NCBI RefSeq assembly: GCF_001591685.1
Contig: NZ_BCVJ01000002.1
Span: 23,931-87,930 of the forward strand
Direction of reading: 5' to 3'
Source of the DNA: Ligilactobacillus murinus DSM 20452 = NBRC 14221
GTDB taxonomy: Bacteria > Bacillota > Bacilli > Lactobacillales > Lactobacillaceae
Length of the DNA: 64,000 nucleotides
Shown here: piece by piece, positions 25,534 to 35,948 of the stretch
Layout of the letters: the number at the start of each line of letters is the position of its first letter
How positions within the stretch are numbered: the first letter of the stretch is position 1
Made by a program: the position numbers and the translations under genes
Notes under the pieces: model-generated
The model's database searches: none
The model's input: only the letters and a program-made list of their open reading frames with translations
Told to the model about the DNA's origin: nothing

Positions 25534-27908
25534 CAGTTATGTGGGATTACACTACACCTTATGCAAAATTTGTGGACTATACAAAGCGGAAAGAAGCAGT
25601 TGTGGTAAAAGATCCTTCAGATGATCGTTTAGTCGAAGGTATTGATCAAGCGACTGCACAAGAAATAGCAAAAGAGATCCAAGAACAAACTTTAGACTAC
25701 GTAGGATATATCGACTACATGAAGCGAAATTACGCTACTAAAAACGATAGTAAGGAATTCACGGGGATCTTTACGGATAAGACACTAAACGCAAGCACAG
25801 AGGAAGCTGAACACTTAAAAGATATGTTGGTGGAGGCTAAAGAAAATAAATCCTTGTTGTGGCGTGGTGTCATCTCTTTTGATAACGATTTTTTAGCAAG
25901 AAATGGTGTGTACATTCCTAAAAGTAAAGAAGTTGATCAAGAAATGATCAAAAAGGTAGTTCGAAAAGCAATGGTGAATGTGATCAAGAGAGAAAAGTTG
26001 TCTGATTCCGCCTTTTGGTGGGGAAATATCCATTTGAATACGGATAATATCCATGTCCATGTGGGACTTTCGGAAATAAAGTCGGCGCGTCCGACTTTTT
26101 TTTACGCTGCACGAAATCGCCGCGAACGCAAAGGTAAGTTTTCACAAAAGACTATCAAGGGTATCAAAAGCAACGTTTATAATTCACTGACAAGAGAAGA
26201 TAAGCGTAGTATCCGACTAGATAAAGAAAAAAAGATCGCTAGCTTACGTGATAAGCTACTGAAATCGATGGCGGATAAAGAAGCAGATAAGTTGGAACGT
26301 ATGGATCGCTTTTTCGTTGATCAAGTGATCGATCATTTACCTAAAGGAAAGAAACTACGCTATGGATCTAATGCTAAAGACTTTAGATTAAGCAAGTTCT
26401 TTATAGATCGATATGTTGACCATCAGCTACAGAACAATATGTTGGTGTACAAAAATTATCAGGCAGTAACTGAGAGTTTATTAGATGATTATCGCTATGC
26501 CTACGATAGTGGTGGTAAAGAGGAAAAGAACAGTATATATCGGGAAGTAACAAAGATATATGGCCGTGAAGTGGCCAGAACCCTTAGAACAAAAGAAAGC
26601 TCACAATTTATGAATAAGCGAATGGCTGATCTGAGAAAGCGATTAGGCGATCGTGCTTTGAAATATATCCAAGAGATAGCAAAGAAGCGCAGTAAGAGTA
26701 ATATAGAAGATCTTTCTGCCGCAAATCAAAAGCTGGTCAAAGAGCAGGATAGAAATGCGACGATGGTGCACAGTGAAGAAATATGGACGAAGATGGGCTA
26801 TAAGATCGCAAAAGATGCGCTCCCGATCGTGCTTGTAGTCCCAATTCCTGATGATGAAAAAGATAGTAAACACAAAAGTAAAAGAGAACAAAAAAACGGC
26901 AAAAGTACACCAAAAGGCTTTGAGAAAGTCGAGTTTTATGACGAACGATTTGTAGAACCGATAAATCCTGATAAGGTAAGACTAGATATTGATATAAAAT
27001 CACTAAAGTCGATGAAAAAAGAAGATCTGTTGGATCTAGTTGAGCTTGCCCAGGCTGTAAGTAAGGAAGACCCAGAAAATAGACGATCAAAACAAGAGGT
27101 AGGTGTATTCAAGTTCGCCTTGCGTCAGAGGATCTTAGAGGAACGAAAACACGAGATCGATGCTTCGTTAGAACTACTGAATAGATATGAAAATCCTGTT
27201 GTAGCAGACGCTACTTTCTTGGACTATAAAAAGATGCAGTTTTCCGATATGAAGAATTTAGTAGAACTGCAACTAATGCCTAAGTACAAATTGAGTAAGA
27301 AAGATCTACAACAAAAAGAAGACTTAGAGTTCAAATATGTCGATGCGGTCCAAGTATCTATCAGCAAAGTTGATCAAAAGATGGCCGACCAACAGCGTGA
27401 AATGCTTATGCACGAAATAAAACTAGCAAAGAACGTACAAGATCCAAGTATTTTTGAGTTGTTGAAAGGCAAGGGGGCTACTAAAAAAGCATATGTAAAT
27501 GAACTGGCCATAAAATACGAGATCATTGATATCAAGAGATCTATCAATCTAAATAACCAGACGATCAAGCAGACAAAAGACGAAGTAACGCAAAAAGAGC
27601 TTCGCAAACGAAATGGAATGGCTTTTGAACAACTGAAAGAATTGTATAGTGAATTATCGTCCGATGAATCAAGGATAGCGAAGATACAACTTGAGTGGGA
27701 CTATCAACATGATCATAGCTTTAGAAGACAGATCAGTAGACGGATCGATCAACAACGATCAGGAGCCCGTAGAACGTCATATAATCGTGTCTCACACAGT
27801 TTAGTGAAAGGCTTGTCGATGGCCCTAAGAGACGATTCTAGCAAGCGAGAGCGCCTGTTACGTCAATTAGAACAAGAAGAAAGGAGGGAGAAGGAAAAAG
27901 AGAGATAA
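25512..27908 (+). CDS. MobP-type relaxase (MobP2-like)
   Basis: 798-residue nickase for conjugative DNA transfer. The N-terminus 'VTVMWDYTTPYAKFVDYTKRKEAV' and the metal-binding three-His motif (H174, H181, H183 in 'HLNTDNIHVHVG') match MobP2-type relaxases of Firmicutes plasmids. The catalytic Tyr is probably one of those in the 'DYTTPYAKFVDYTKR' region, but which one is not clear. The remaining 500 residues are helical, charged and end in a basic tail. TTG start at 25512. It follows the accessory genes in one operon. Confidence 0.85.
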   Translation: MSKSPAVTVMWDYTTPYAKFVDYTKRKEAVVVKDPSDDRLVEGIDQATAQEIAKEIQEQTLDYVGYIDYMKRNYATKNDSKEFTGIFTDKTLNASTEEAEHLKDMLVEAKENKSLLWRGVISFDNDFLARNGVYIPKSKEVDQEMIKKVVRKAMVNVIKREKLSDSAFWWGNIHLNTDNIHVHVGLSEIKSARPTFFYAARNRRERKGKFSQKTIKGIKSNVYNSLTREDKRSIRLDKEKKIASLRDKLLKSMADKEADKLERMDRFFVDQVIDHLPKGKKLRYGSNAKDFRLSKFFIDRYVDHQLQNNMLVYKNYQAVTESLLDDYRYAYDSGGKEEKNSIYREVTKIYGREVARTLRTKESSQFMNKRMADLRKRLGDRALKYIQEIAKKRSKSNIEDLSAANQKLVKEQDRNATMVHSEEIWTKMGYKIAKDALPIVLVVPIPDDEKDSKHKSKREQKNGKSTPKGFEKVEFYDERFVEPINPDKVRLDIDIKSLKSMKKEDLLDLVELAQAVSKEDPENRRSKQEVGVFKFALRQRILEERKHEIDASLELLNRYENPVVADATFLDYKKMQFSDMKNLVELQLMPKYKLSKKDLQQKEDLEFKYVDAVQVSISKVDQKMADQQREMLMHEIKLAKNVQDPSIFELLKGKGATKKAYVNELAIKYEIIDIKRSINLNNQTIKQTKDEVTQKELRKRNGMAFEQLKELYSELSSDESRIAKIQLEWDYQHDHSFRRQISRRIDQQRSGARRTSYNRVSHSLVKGLSMALRDDSSKRERLLRQLEQEERREKEKER

Positions 27909-27916
27909 AAGAGCAT

Positions 27917-28004
27917 AAAAAAATCAGCTACCTAGCGAATAAGTAGCTGACATGGGTATCTAAAGCTCTCTAATGAGATGAAAAATCTCGTTAGATCTTA
28001 TGTA
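27917..28004 (-). ncRNA. Predicted short RNA upstream of the polyvalent gene
   Basis: Minus-strand promoter TTGCTA-N16-TATCAT (-35 at 28033-28038, -10 at 28011-28016). An eight-base terminator hairpin TCAGCTAC/GTAGCTGA (27924-27950) with seven T follows about 90 bases later. A second hairpin (GAGAT/ATCTC) lies inside. No open frame. Same design as the cassettes at 48.6-49.8 kb. Confidence 0.45.
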
Positions 28005-28082
28005 CTACTTATGATAGCACACATATACATATTAGCAACCCGTTTTATAAAAACTTAAGAAAATATACATATATCTTCTGAC

Positions 28083-28093
28083 TATCCTAAAAG
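28083..28093 (+). promoter_or_regulatory. TAYCCTAAAAR box 1
   Basis: One of five copies of this 11-base motif in the element (also 33411, 39025, 44732, 49860), each 50-90 bases before a gene. Here a small TGTCT/AGACA hairpin follows. Confidence 0.4.
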
Positions 28094-28153
28094 TATCGGT
28101 TTGTCTAAAAGACAGTAAGGTAAAGGTAATTTCTATGACATGAGGTGATACCA

Positions 28154-31100
28154 ATGGAAAAAGAACTTACTAATTTATCTAAGTCTTTAGGATTGAAGAA
28201 GATCGGTCCACTTAAGTTCAAAGAAGATGACGATCTGTACAAGAAGTTTCAAAAGTTGATCAAGTACATCTACAAGAATGTAGAGAGGAAAAAAGAAGAC
28301 AACAGTACTGCTGTGAAAAAAATGTTTGAGTACCGTTTCGGGAAAGAAGGAAGTTTAGAAAAACTTTCACTAGATGATACAAGTATTCCACAATACAAAC
28401 AGACAGAAGATTTTTCTGGCGAAGTTTATAGATATAACTGGAAAAATGTTTTAGGAAATCCGATGGCGACATACTTTTTTGTTGACCCACAAAATCATTT
28501 TGGATCAAAACATGGTAAGCGTTTTAGGCCACTTGACTATTTAGGACGTCAAAAAAGGACAAGTAGCCAGTATATCTATGACAAAGAAGCGGTTATGTTG
28601 AATCAAGATCGTTTGGTAGGATTTGACCGATTCGAGAAAGCATTACTTGAGGAATATACAAAGAAACAAGGCAACTACCTTTTCAGTGAAAAAACTCTTA
28701 GAAACTATCTAAGTTTATTAATAGATCCAGCTATGGCCGGCAAAAAGGAAGTATGGAGATTCAAAGAGACAAATCACTCTTATGGGGAACTTGTGGAATT
28801 TATTGATGGGTACATTAGTGGTGTATATGAAGTGGTGGTCCAACATGAGTACGAAAAAAATCTTGAAAGTCAATTCAGAGCGGATCCGTCTACTACAAAA
28901 GCTAATATCAATGAAGAAACGCAAAAGGTAATGGATAATACTGAACTCAAAGAGTACTTCAAGTTTGTCGAACTAGATAATGATGTGGATCTGAAACTAT
29001 TTGGGGACTTTGAGAGAGAAATGCACAGAGTCCAGGAAGTGTTACCTAAGATCAATGATACAAAGCCAGATCTACGGTTAAGAAAATTGGGTAACTACAA
29101 AGCTGCGGGGCTATATTTTCCATTCAATAAGACGATCGCATTAGATTTTAGAAGTGACAGTACTGAGAATCGTGACGAATATAAGCCAAGCGAACCAGGT
29201 ATTAGATCATTTATTCATGAGTATGGTCATTACTTAGACTATAATTTGGTAAATTCTGATGGTATGACGACTAGTTTGAGTCTAGAGCAGGAATTCAGAC
29301 CGATTATTGAAAAATATGTGGAACAGTTAAAAGAAAATGGGATATATTCCCAATCTCATGGTAAAACAGCAAACTACTATGCTGTACCGACTGAAGTATT
29401 TGCGCGTGCTTTTGAAGTCTATGCTTATGAAAAAGGGCTAAGAAGTCCATTGATGAAATCTGAAGATTATGGGACAGAGCCACAATATGTAAGTTTCACG
29501 TCTGAGATAAGAGAAGAGATCACAAAATATTTTGATGAAAAGCTACCCGAATTTGGTGGAAAAATCAGGGAATTAGCTGAAAAAGAAAGAATCGAAAAGC
29601 AAGAGATAGATCAAAGTCAAGATAAGGTTGAAGACACGAAAAAAGAAGGACGAGAGTATACGCCCTCTTTACAGTCTGAAACTGAAGGCAGTGGGCCACC
29701 CGATCAAGAAAACTTGATCCATGAATTTGATCGTCCTTCTTTACTCAAGTTTAACATGAATTTGGGTGAAAAGCCACGACAAATTACAGGTTTCCATGTT
29801 GCGACGCAAGATGAATTAGAAATGTTGAATAACAAAGTAGGCGATCTGGTATCAACTGCCAAATTTTACAAAGAAAACATGTCACAAGGAAACGTTGTGT
29901 ATGTATTCAAACAAGGCAACAATATTAAGGCTCTGAGAGTGAAATATGGTGAAGAAAACTTTTCACACCTGACCGGAATAAAGTTTGATAGAAAGTCTGC
30001 TAAAGGAATGTTGGAAGATCTGGTAAATGAAAATACAGAACAAAATGCAATTCTGGTGAAAAATGACGGTACTACATTCCAAAAGCTAGATGTTATCCAA
30101 AAATTGCCTGAAGTTATCGATGCTAGTGTAATATCGTTGAATGATTTAGAGCATATACAACAAGCCCAGAAATTAAGATTCTCAGATGCGCTGAAGACAA
30201 AAGATAATAGTCTTCTATTGGCGCTAAAAGACTTTGAGCCAGAGATATATAGACCATATTCATTGATTAACCTATCGGACGTTAAGGCCCAATATAATGA
30301 CTATCTAAGAGTTCCAGAAAATACAGTGCTAGCTGTCTTGTCCGAGACACGTAACGACTTAGGTGGCTTAAGTATTGGAACGCTATCCATCAATCATGAG
30401 TATGTCAAAGATATGTCTAGTGCAATGGGTATTATTGATGTCATGAATAAGCGTATCTCAGAAGAGATCGCAAGAAGTGAATCTACAGAACAAGAACGAT
30501 CGGAAACAAAGACTCAAGAGTCGGATACTGAACCACAAGAACAGAATGAAGACCTTTCAGTACAAAGAGATCTAGAAGCCGACCAGGTAAATGAAGCACA
30601 AGAACCTGAAGATAAGGTCGCTAACGATCCAAAACAAGAAAACGTAAGTGTTCCAGATGATAGAAAACTGACCGCTAAACAGATCGATGAAGCTAAGGCA
30701 CGAGATATTTTGGCCGTAGCTCAGGACCTAGGAATCGAGCTAGTCTCAGACAAAGGAAATTACTATTGGGAAGCTGAACCAAGTTTTATGATCGATACTC
30801 GATCTAAGACATTCAGCTGGAAAGACAAAGATATCCATCGTGGGGACGCTGTAGGACTGGTCGAGAACGTGAAGGGGATAACGTTTGCTGAAGCTGTTAG
30901 GTACTTGAATGCTGCTGAGATCGCTAGTTTCGATCGTAATAAGATCAAATACAGACTAAATAACGGACAGGTAACGTCGAACGAAACACAAGAAGTTCCA
31001 CCGGAAAAAAAGACTGACACCAAGAAAAAGCCAACCCGTAATCTACCTAAACGAGTTACCAAAGAACAGATCGCAGCTGCACGCGACCGTAATATTTTAG

Positions 31101-33409
31101 AAGTAGCTCAGGAATTAGGCATGTCGCTCCAACAAAAAGGGCAGACTTATACTTGGACAGAACATGATTCGTTAGTTATTTTCCCAGGGACTAACACATA
31201 TAGTTGGTTCTCTAAAGGTGAAAATGGCAAGAACTCATTAGATCTGGTCCAAAGTATCAAAGGCATGGATTTCAAGACCGCAGTAATGTATTTGAACAGT
31301 GCTGAGTTATCCGAGTTTGATGAAAGTAAGGTAAATCTTGAACCACAAAAGCCCTTCAAATACTTGTTGAAGGATAGTAACGATGTAAGCAAGCTAAAAG
31401 AATATTTTGTCAATGAGCGTAAGATCAATGGTCAAACTGTCAATGATTTTTTACGAAGTGGTGTGATCGCACAAGCTAATCGGATCTATCAAAATCAATT
31501 CGAACCAGTCGTAGTATTCAAGCACAAAGAGGCAAGTGGTAAACTTGTCGGCGCAAGTCTGCAAGGAATAAAAGAGGACCGACAACGTTATCCGGAACGT
31601 GGGCGCCTAAAAGAGATCATTACCAACAGTAAGCGCAATTGGGGTGTCACCTACAATAGTGGCCTCAAAGCTGATCAAAATTCGTTCAAGATGATTTTTT
31701 TTGAAGCCCCGATCGATATGATGAGTTACTACGAACTTCATAAAGACAAGTTAGAGGGTGTTCGCTTAGTGGCCATGAATGGTCTAAAAGACAATACGAT
31801 GGGCAGACATATTGCCGAAAGTTTTGGATTCGCCGGAGAACCTAGCTTGAAAGATCTAAACGATCGATTCAAAGAAAACGGCCTTACAAGATCTGATGTT
31901 GCGAAAAGATTTAAAGCACAAAATGTTAGTCTAAAGATCGCTGTCGATAATGATGATAAAGGCCGAGAATTTATTGATAGGCTCAATAAAAAATATCCGT
32001 TGATACCATTTGAGGCGGATCTACCACCTTTATTAAAAGGTCGAGAAAAGACGGATTGGAATGATTATCTCAAAGCAACTAAGCTCGATCCTGATTTGGT
32101 TCTTGAGCGTAGTCGTGTAGAAACTAAGAAAGAACCTGATCAGTCACAAATCCCGTTAGAAAAGAAAGAAGAATCTAAAACTATCAAAGAGGATACAAAA
32201 AAGGTAGTACCTCAAGCACAAGTAGAGCCTTCAAAGGAAGATAAAAAAGAATTTGATATTGAGACCGCCAGTGCTAAGGAATTGAGCAATTTTGCAGTGA
32301 AAAAGATCCGTGAGATCACACAAGACCCACAGATGCTAGATGAGTATATGACCATGTTAGGTAAGTTTCCGGAATACTCCCCGCGAAACGTAGCTTTGAT
32401 CTATACTCAAGCAAAAGAAGCTCAAATGGTCGGAACATTCAAAGAGTGGCAAGCGCGTCATGATACTTTCAAATTGACTAAAGATGACATCTTGTATGAC
32501 GAAGAGGTCGCAACCAGAGTACAAGAGTCAGGGCGAGAGTATGAACAAAAACTTTCCATCAAAAGTGGTGAGCGCGGTAAGATCAATTTGTTCAAGGTAA
32601 AACAAGAATGGAAGCTGCCAAGAACAGATGAAGCCGGCAACGTGCTCAAATTTGAAAATGGCAATATTAAGTATAAGCAATATCACCCAAGTAAATTGAC
32701 CGAACTTGAAAAGAAATTGCTTGAAGATAAGAAGATAGAACCAAAGCTACTGCCTGCAAGAGATAAAAATGGTGCGCTTATCTTTATGAAATATAAGGTC
32801 TTTGATATTTCTCAAACAAATCTGAAACAAGAGGCATATCAGAAAGTAGTCGGTAAACATCAATATGACTATGAAGCTGAAAAAAGCAAGCTATACAAGA
32901 TAAGCTATGCGTTAAAAGCGTATGCTAAGGAAAACAACATCGATTACAAGATCGATAAGTTAAAGGTCGATGGCTTAGATCCAAATGTAAAGGGAAAATA
33001 TCATGATGACCCTACGCATGGTCCTAAAGTTCGCATGAATAAGAATCTAGAATTTGCGGATAGTCTAGGAACAGCCATAAGGTTGCTCAGTCATGGGGCG
33101 ATAAATAATATCCGAAATACCGAAAAAGAGGTCACAAAGTCCCAACGTGGACTTGAAGCTGAGATCATGGGACACGCCGTGGCAGCACATTTTGGACTTA
33201 AGACTGAGGATCGCTGGTTGAAACAAATGACTGAAAGACTACAGGAATTATCTGACAAAGAGCTATCAAAAAGTTTGAATCAGGTAGCGGTCGCAAGTCA
33301 TAAATTCATCAATAGTATCGCAAAATACAGTGACACTCCAAAACGCCAGCGTGATCGCAGTATGAAAAAGAAATATAACCACACACAGTCGATCGGACGT
33401 AATATCTAA
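28154..33409 (+). CDS. Polyvalent protein: zincin + DUF3991/Toprim + LtrC/ArdC-like domains
   Basis: 1751 residues from ATG 28154 (GAGGTGA upstream). An N-terminal zincin-type domain has HEYGH at residues 355-359. Next come a middle domain of unknown type (about 520-760) and two tandem modules of one fold ('ILAVAQDLGIELV' and 'ILEVAQELGMSLQ', about 840-1060). A DUF3991-Toprim unit follows, with 'FFEAPIDMMSYYEL' and 'AVDNDDKGREF' (about 1070-1310), then an LtrC/ArdC-type ssDNA-binding and degenerate zincin C-terminus ('EYMTMLGKFPEYSPRNVALI', 'RGLEAEIMGHAVAAHFGL'). Such multi-domain polyvalent proteins enter recipients with transferred DNA in phages and conjugative elements. Roles in protecting or priming incoming DNA are inferred. 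Confidence 0.75.
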   Translation: MEKELTNLSKSLGLKKIGPLKFKEDDDLYKKFQKLIKYIYKNVERKKEDNSTAVKKMFEYRFGKEGSLEKLSLDDTSIPQYKQTEDFSGEVYRYNWKNVLGNPMATYFFVDPQNHFGSKHGKRFRPLDYLGRQKRTSSQYIYDKEAVMLNQDRLVGFDRFEKALLEEYTKKQGNYLFSEKTLRNYLSLLIDPAMAGKKEVWRFKETNHSYGELVEFIDGYISGVYEVVVQHEYEKNLESQFRADPSTTKANINEETQKVMDNTELKEYFKFVELDNDVDLKLFGDFEREMHRVQEVLPKINDTKPDLRLRKLGNYKAAGLYFPFNKTIALDFRSDSTENRDEYKPSEPGIRSFIHEYGHYLDYNLVNSDGMTTSLSLEQEFRPIIEKYVEQLKENGIYSQSHGKTANYYAVPTEVFARAFEVYAYEKGLRSPLMKSEDYGTEPQYVSFTSEIREEITKYFDEKLPEFGGKIRELAEKERIEKQEIDQSQDKVEDTKKEGREYTPSLQSETEGSGPPDQENLIHEFDRPSLLKFNMNLGEKPRQITGFHVATQDELEMLNNKVGDLVSTAKFYKENMSQGNVVYVFKQGNNIKALRVKYGEENFSHLTGIKFDRKSAKGMLEDLVNENTEQNAILVKNDGTTFQKLDVIQKLPEVIDASVISLNDLEHIQQAQKLRFSDALKTKDNSLLLALKDFEPEIYRPYSLINLSDVKAQYNDYLRVPENTVLAVLSETRNDLGGLSIGTLSINHEYVKDMSSAMGIIDVMNKRISEEIARSESTEQERSETKTQESDTEPQEQNEDLSVQRDLEADQVNEAQEPEDKVANDPKQENVSVPDDRKLTAKQIDEAKARDILAVAQDLGIELVSDKGNYYWEAEPSFMIDTRSKTFSWKDKDIHRGDAVGLVENVKGITFAEAVRYLNAAEIASFDRNKIKYRLNNGQVTSNETQEVPPEKKTDTKKKPTRNLPKRVTKEQIAAARDRNILEVAQELGMSLQQKGQTYTWTEHDSLVIFPGTNTYSWFSKGENGKNSLDLVQSIKGMDFKTAVMYLNSAELSEFDESKVNLEPQKPFKYLLKDSNDVSKLKEYFVNERKINGQTVNDFLRSGVIAQANRIYQNQFEPVVVFKHKEASGKLVGASLQGIKEDRQRYPERGRLKEIITNSKRNWGVTYNSGLKADQNSFKMIFFEAPIDMMSYYELHKDKLEGVRLVAMNGLKDNTMGRHIAESFGFAGEPSLKDLNDRFKENGLTRSDVAKRFKAQNVSLKIAVDNDDKGREFIDRLNKKYPLIPFEADLPPLLKGREKTDWNDYLKATKLDPDLVLERSRVETKKEPDQSQIPLEKKEESKTIKEDTKKVVPQAQVEPSKEDKKEFDIETASAKELSNFAVKKIREITQDPQMLDEYMTMLGKFPEYSPRNVALIYTQAKEAQMVGTFKEWQARHDTFKLTKDDILYDEEVATRVQESGREYEQKLSIKSGERGKINLFKVKQEWKLPRTDEAGNVLKFENGNIKYKQYHPSKLTELEKKLLEDKKIEPKLLPARDKNGALIFMKYKVFDISQTNLKQEAYQKVVGKHQYDYEAEKSKLYKISYALKAYAKENNIDYKIDKLKVDGLDPNVKGKYHDDPTHGPKVRMNKNLEFADSLGTAIRLLSHGAINNIRNTEKEVTKSQRGLEAEIMGHAVAAHFGLKTEDRWLKQMTERLQELSDKELSKSLNQVAVASHKFINSIAKYSDTPKRQRDRSMKKKYNHTQSIGRNI

Positions 33410-33410
33410 A

Positions 33411-33421
33411 TATCCTAAAAA
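33411..33421 (+). promoter_or_regulatory. TAYCCTAAAAR box 2
   Basis: Motif copy between the polyvalent gene and the topoisomerase gene; it runs straight into a long inverted repeat. Confidence 0.4.
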
Positions 33422-33478
33422 GTTGTGTTTTATCAAAACGTGTTCTAATTAATGCGTTGATAAAACACAACTTTTTAT
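33417..33478. terminator. 20-bp perfect inverted repeat before the topoisomerase gene
   Basis: Arms 33417-33436 and 33457-33476 are perfectly complementary over 20 bases around a 20-base loop, with A-run and T-run at the ends, so it can terminate in both directions. It sits only 16 bases before the topoisomerase start codon, an unusual place unless it acts as an attenuator or operator. Confidence 0.6.
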
Positions 33479-33491
33479 ATGGAGGGAGAAA

Positions 33492-35948
33492 ATGACAACA
33501 GTTATTTTAGCTGAAAAGCCTAAACAAGCGGGTTCATACGCTAAGGCATTTAGCTCATCTGAGAGAAGACAAGGATATTTTGCTGTAAGTGATCCTATCT
33601 TGCCTGAAGATACAGTGATCACATATGGTTTTGGCCATTTGGTAGAGTTAGCTATGCCAGCGTACTATCCAGAGTATAAAGAAAAGGGAACGAAGATGAG
33701 TTTGGTTCACTTACCTATCTATCCTGATAAATTTCATTATGAAGTCAGAGAAGATAGTAGCGATCAATTTTATATCGTAAAGGGGCTGCTTGAAAAAGCC
33801 GATACGATCGTGATCGCGACTGATTGTGATCGTGAAGGTGAAAATATCGCATGGTCGATCATGAGAAAAGCTAAGATCAATCTTAAAAGTAAAGTGCTCA
33901 AACGTTTGTGGATCAACTCATTAGAAAAATCAGTCATTAGACAAGGATTTCAAGATCTAAAAGATGATCATGATTACTATAAGTATTATCTTGAAGCTGA
34001 AGCTAGGAAGAAAAGTGATTGGCTCGTTGGTATGAACTTGACCGAACTTTATTCTGTTTTGCTACGGCAAAAAGGGCTAGATAAAATTTTGAGTGTGGGA
34101 CGTGTTCAAACACCGACACTTTACATGATCTATCAACGTGATCAAATGATCAAAAACTTCAAGGTAAGTACGTATTATGAACTTGAAGCCGAAATTTTAG
34201 CAGGGAATAAAAAATTCGACGCAAAATTAACGCCCTCTCAGCAATTTCAAGACAAAACGAGTCTAATTACATTCAAACGTGACAATCGTCTTGAAAACGA
34301 GCGAGAGGCAGGAATTATTAGAAGCGTCCAAAAAGAAGAAAAATCCATAGCAAGTCCAAGGCTATTTTCGCTTTCGAGTTTGCAAAGTGAAGCTAATAAA
34401 CGATTTAAGGCCAGTGCGTCGGATACACTAGCTGCAGTCCAAAATTTATATGAAGCTGGTCTATTATCATATCCCCGGACGAGCTGTAATTATATCACCG
34501 AAGAAGAGTTTTCGTATCTAAAAGAAAACGTCAAAAAATATGGTGATCTGATCGATAACACGCTCAAATTCACACGTCTAGAATCAAACAAGCGTTACGT
34601 TGATGGTAGTAGAGTGCAAGAACACTATGCGATCATTCCGACAAATCAAGTTGCTAGTCAAAAGCAATTTACCGAGTTTTCTGATCTTGAAAAGAAGATC
34701 TATTGGCTAGTGGTGGCGACTACGATATCGATGTTTTTGCCGACTTACAAATATAGTGAGACCACGGTAACAACAGATGTGGGAAATGTCAGCTTTGCTT
34801 CTAGTGGAAAAACACTTGTAGATATAGGCTGGAAAAAACTATTTGGGCTAAAGCAGAACAAAAACGATCTACCGGAACTAAGAGAAGGGCAACAGGTCTC
34901 GGTGACGCCAAGGGTAGTAGAGAAACAGACTACACCACCTAAGCCTTTCACTGAAGGTACACTGATCACGGCCATGAAAACTGCTGGACGTGAACTTAAT
35001 GACAAAAAAGCACAAGCGATCTTAAAAGACGTTAAAGGTATAGGGACTGAAGCAACACGTGCAAATATCATCGATGGACTCAAAGAAAAAGATTATGTTG
35101 TCAGTCAAAAAAATGCGTTACATGTCACGGAATTGGGTGAGTTGCTTTGCCACTCTGTAGAAAGTTCACAATTATTGACCTCGGTCGAAATGACGGCTAA
35201 ATGGGAAGAAAAGTTAAAAGAGATCAGTCAAAAAACTTATTCGCAAGAAGAATTTTTGATCCAGATCCGTAATTTCATCAGTAGTTTGATCGCTCAAGTT
35301 CCAACGTACATTGAAAGCAACACTAAGCTCGATGAAATGGTACAGGCTGTTTTAGCTCAGCGATCATTAGATACTTGTCCTAAGTGTCACCAGGGGCAAG
35401 TTTTAGATAAAGGCAAATTCTATGGTTGTAGTGAGTATTCAAATGGCTGTAACTTCTTATTACCTAAAAAATATGCCGGTAGAAAACTAGCTAAAAATGA
35501 ACTGATAGAGTTGCTACAAAACAAGCAGACTAAACTTCTCACTGGTTTTGTCGGTAAGGAGTCAGGTAAGGAATATTCAGCTTATCTGAAACTAAATGAT
35601 GACTGTGATCTAGAGTTAGAGTTTCCTAAACGTGAAAGTAACAGTATCGGTCTTTGTCCTAAGTGTCGTCAAGGTCAGATCATGGATCGGGGTAAGTTCT
35701 ATGGCTGTGATCGTTACAGTAAAGATGGTGAAGGTTGTGATTTTAGTTTTAGTAAGATCATAGCTGGGCACGAGATCACTAGCGAAGAGGCTAAACAAAT
35801 TATTGAAGGTGAAAAAACCGCACTACTACAAGGATTTGTTAGCAAAAAAGGCAAACAGTTCTCTGCAAGACTCAAATTAGATGATGAATATAACATTGCA
35901 TTTGAATTTGAAAAGAAGAAATCAAAGAAACACGGGAGGAATAAATAA
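33492..35948 (+). CDS. Type IA DNA topoisomerase (TopB/TraE-like)
   Basis: 818 residues. Toprim domain ('ILAEKPKQAGSYAKAFS', 'VIATDCDREGENIAW'), then 'LSVGRVQTPTLYMIYQRD' and the active-site Tyr327 in 'LSYPRTSCNYITEEEF'. Two C-terminal zinc-ribbon-like repeats follow ('CPKCHQGQVLDKGKFYGCSEYSNGCNF' region and a second near residue 720), each with a short trailing domain. Plasmid-borne topoisomerases of this type accompany many Gram-positive conjugation regions and may relax or decatenate transferred DNA. GGAGGG ribosome site. Confidence 0.9.
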   Translation: MTTVILAEKPKQAGSYAKAFSSSERRQGYFAVSDPILPEDTVITYGFGHLVELAMPAYYPEYKEKGTKMSLVHLPIYPDKFHYEVREDSSDQFYIVKGLLEKADTIVIATDCDREGENIAWSIMRKAKINLKSKVLKRLWINSLEKSVIRQGFQDLKDDHDYYKYYLEAEARKKSDWLVGMNLTELYSVLLRQKGLDKILSVGRVQTPTLYMIYQRDQMIKNFKVSTYYELEAEILAGNKKFDAKLTPSQQFQDKTSLITFKRDNRLENEREAGIIRSVQKEEKSIASPRLFSLSSLQSEANKRFKASASDTLAAVQNLYEAGLLSYPRTSCNYITEEEFSYLKENVKKYGDLIDNTLKFTRLESNKRYVDGSRVQEHYAIIPTNQVASQKQFTEFSDLEKKIYWLVVATTISMFLPTYKYSETTVTTDVGNVSFASSGKTLVDIGWKKLFGLKQNKNDLPELREGQQVSVTPRVVEKQTTPPKPFTEGTLITAMKTAGRELNDKKAQAILKDVKGIGTEATRANIIDGLKEKDYVVSQKNALHVTELGELLCHSVESSQLLTSVEMTAKWEEKLKEISQKTYSQEEFLIQIRNFISSLIAQVPTYIESNTKLDEMVQAVLAQRSLDTCPKCHQGQVLDKGKFYGCSEYSNGCNFLLPKKYAGRKLAKNELIELLQNKQTKLLTGFVGKESGKEYSAYLKLNDDCDLELEFPKRESNSIGLCPKCRQGQIMDRGKFYGCDRYSKDGEGCDFSFSKIIAGHEITSEEAKQIIEGEKTALLQGFVSKKGKQFSARLKLDDEYNIAFEFEKKKSKKHGRNK

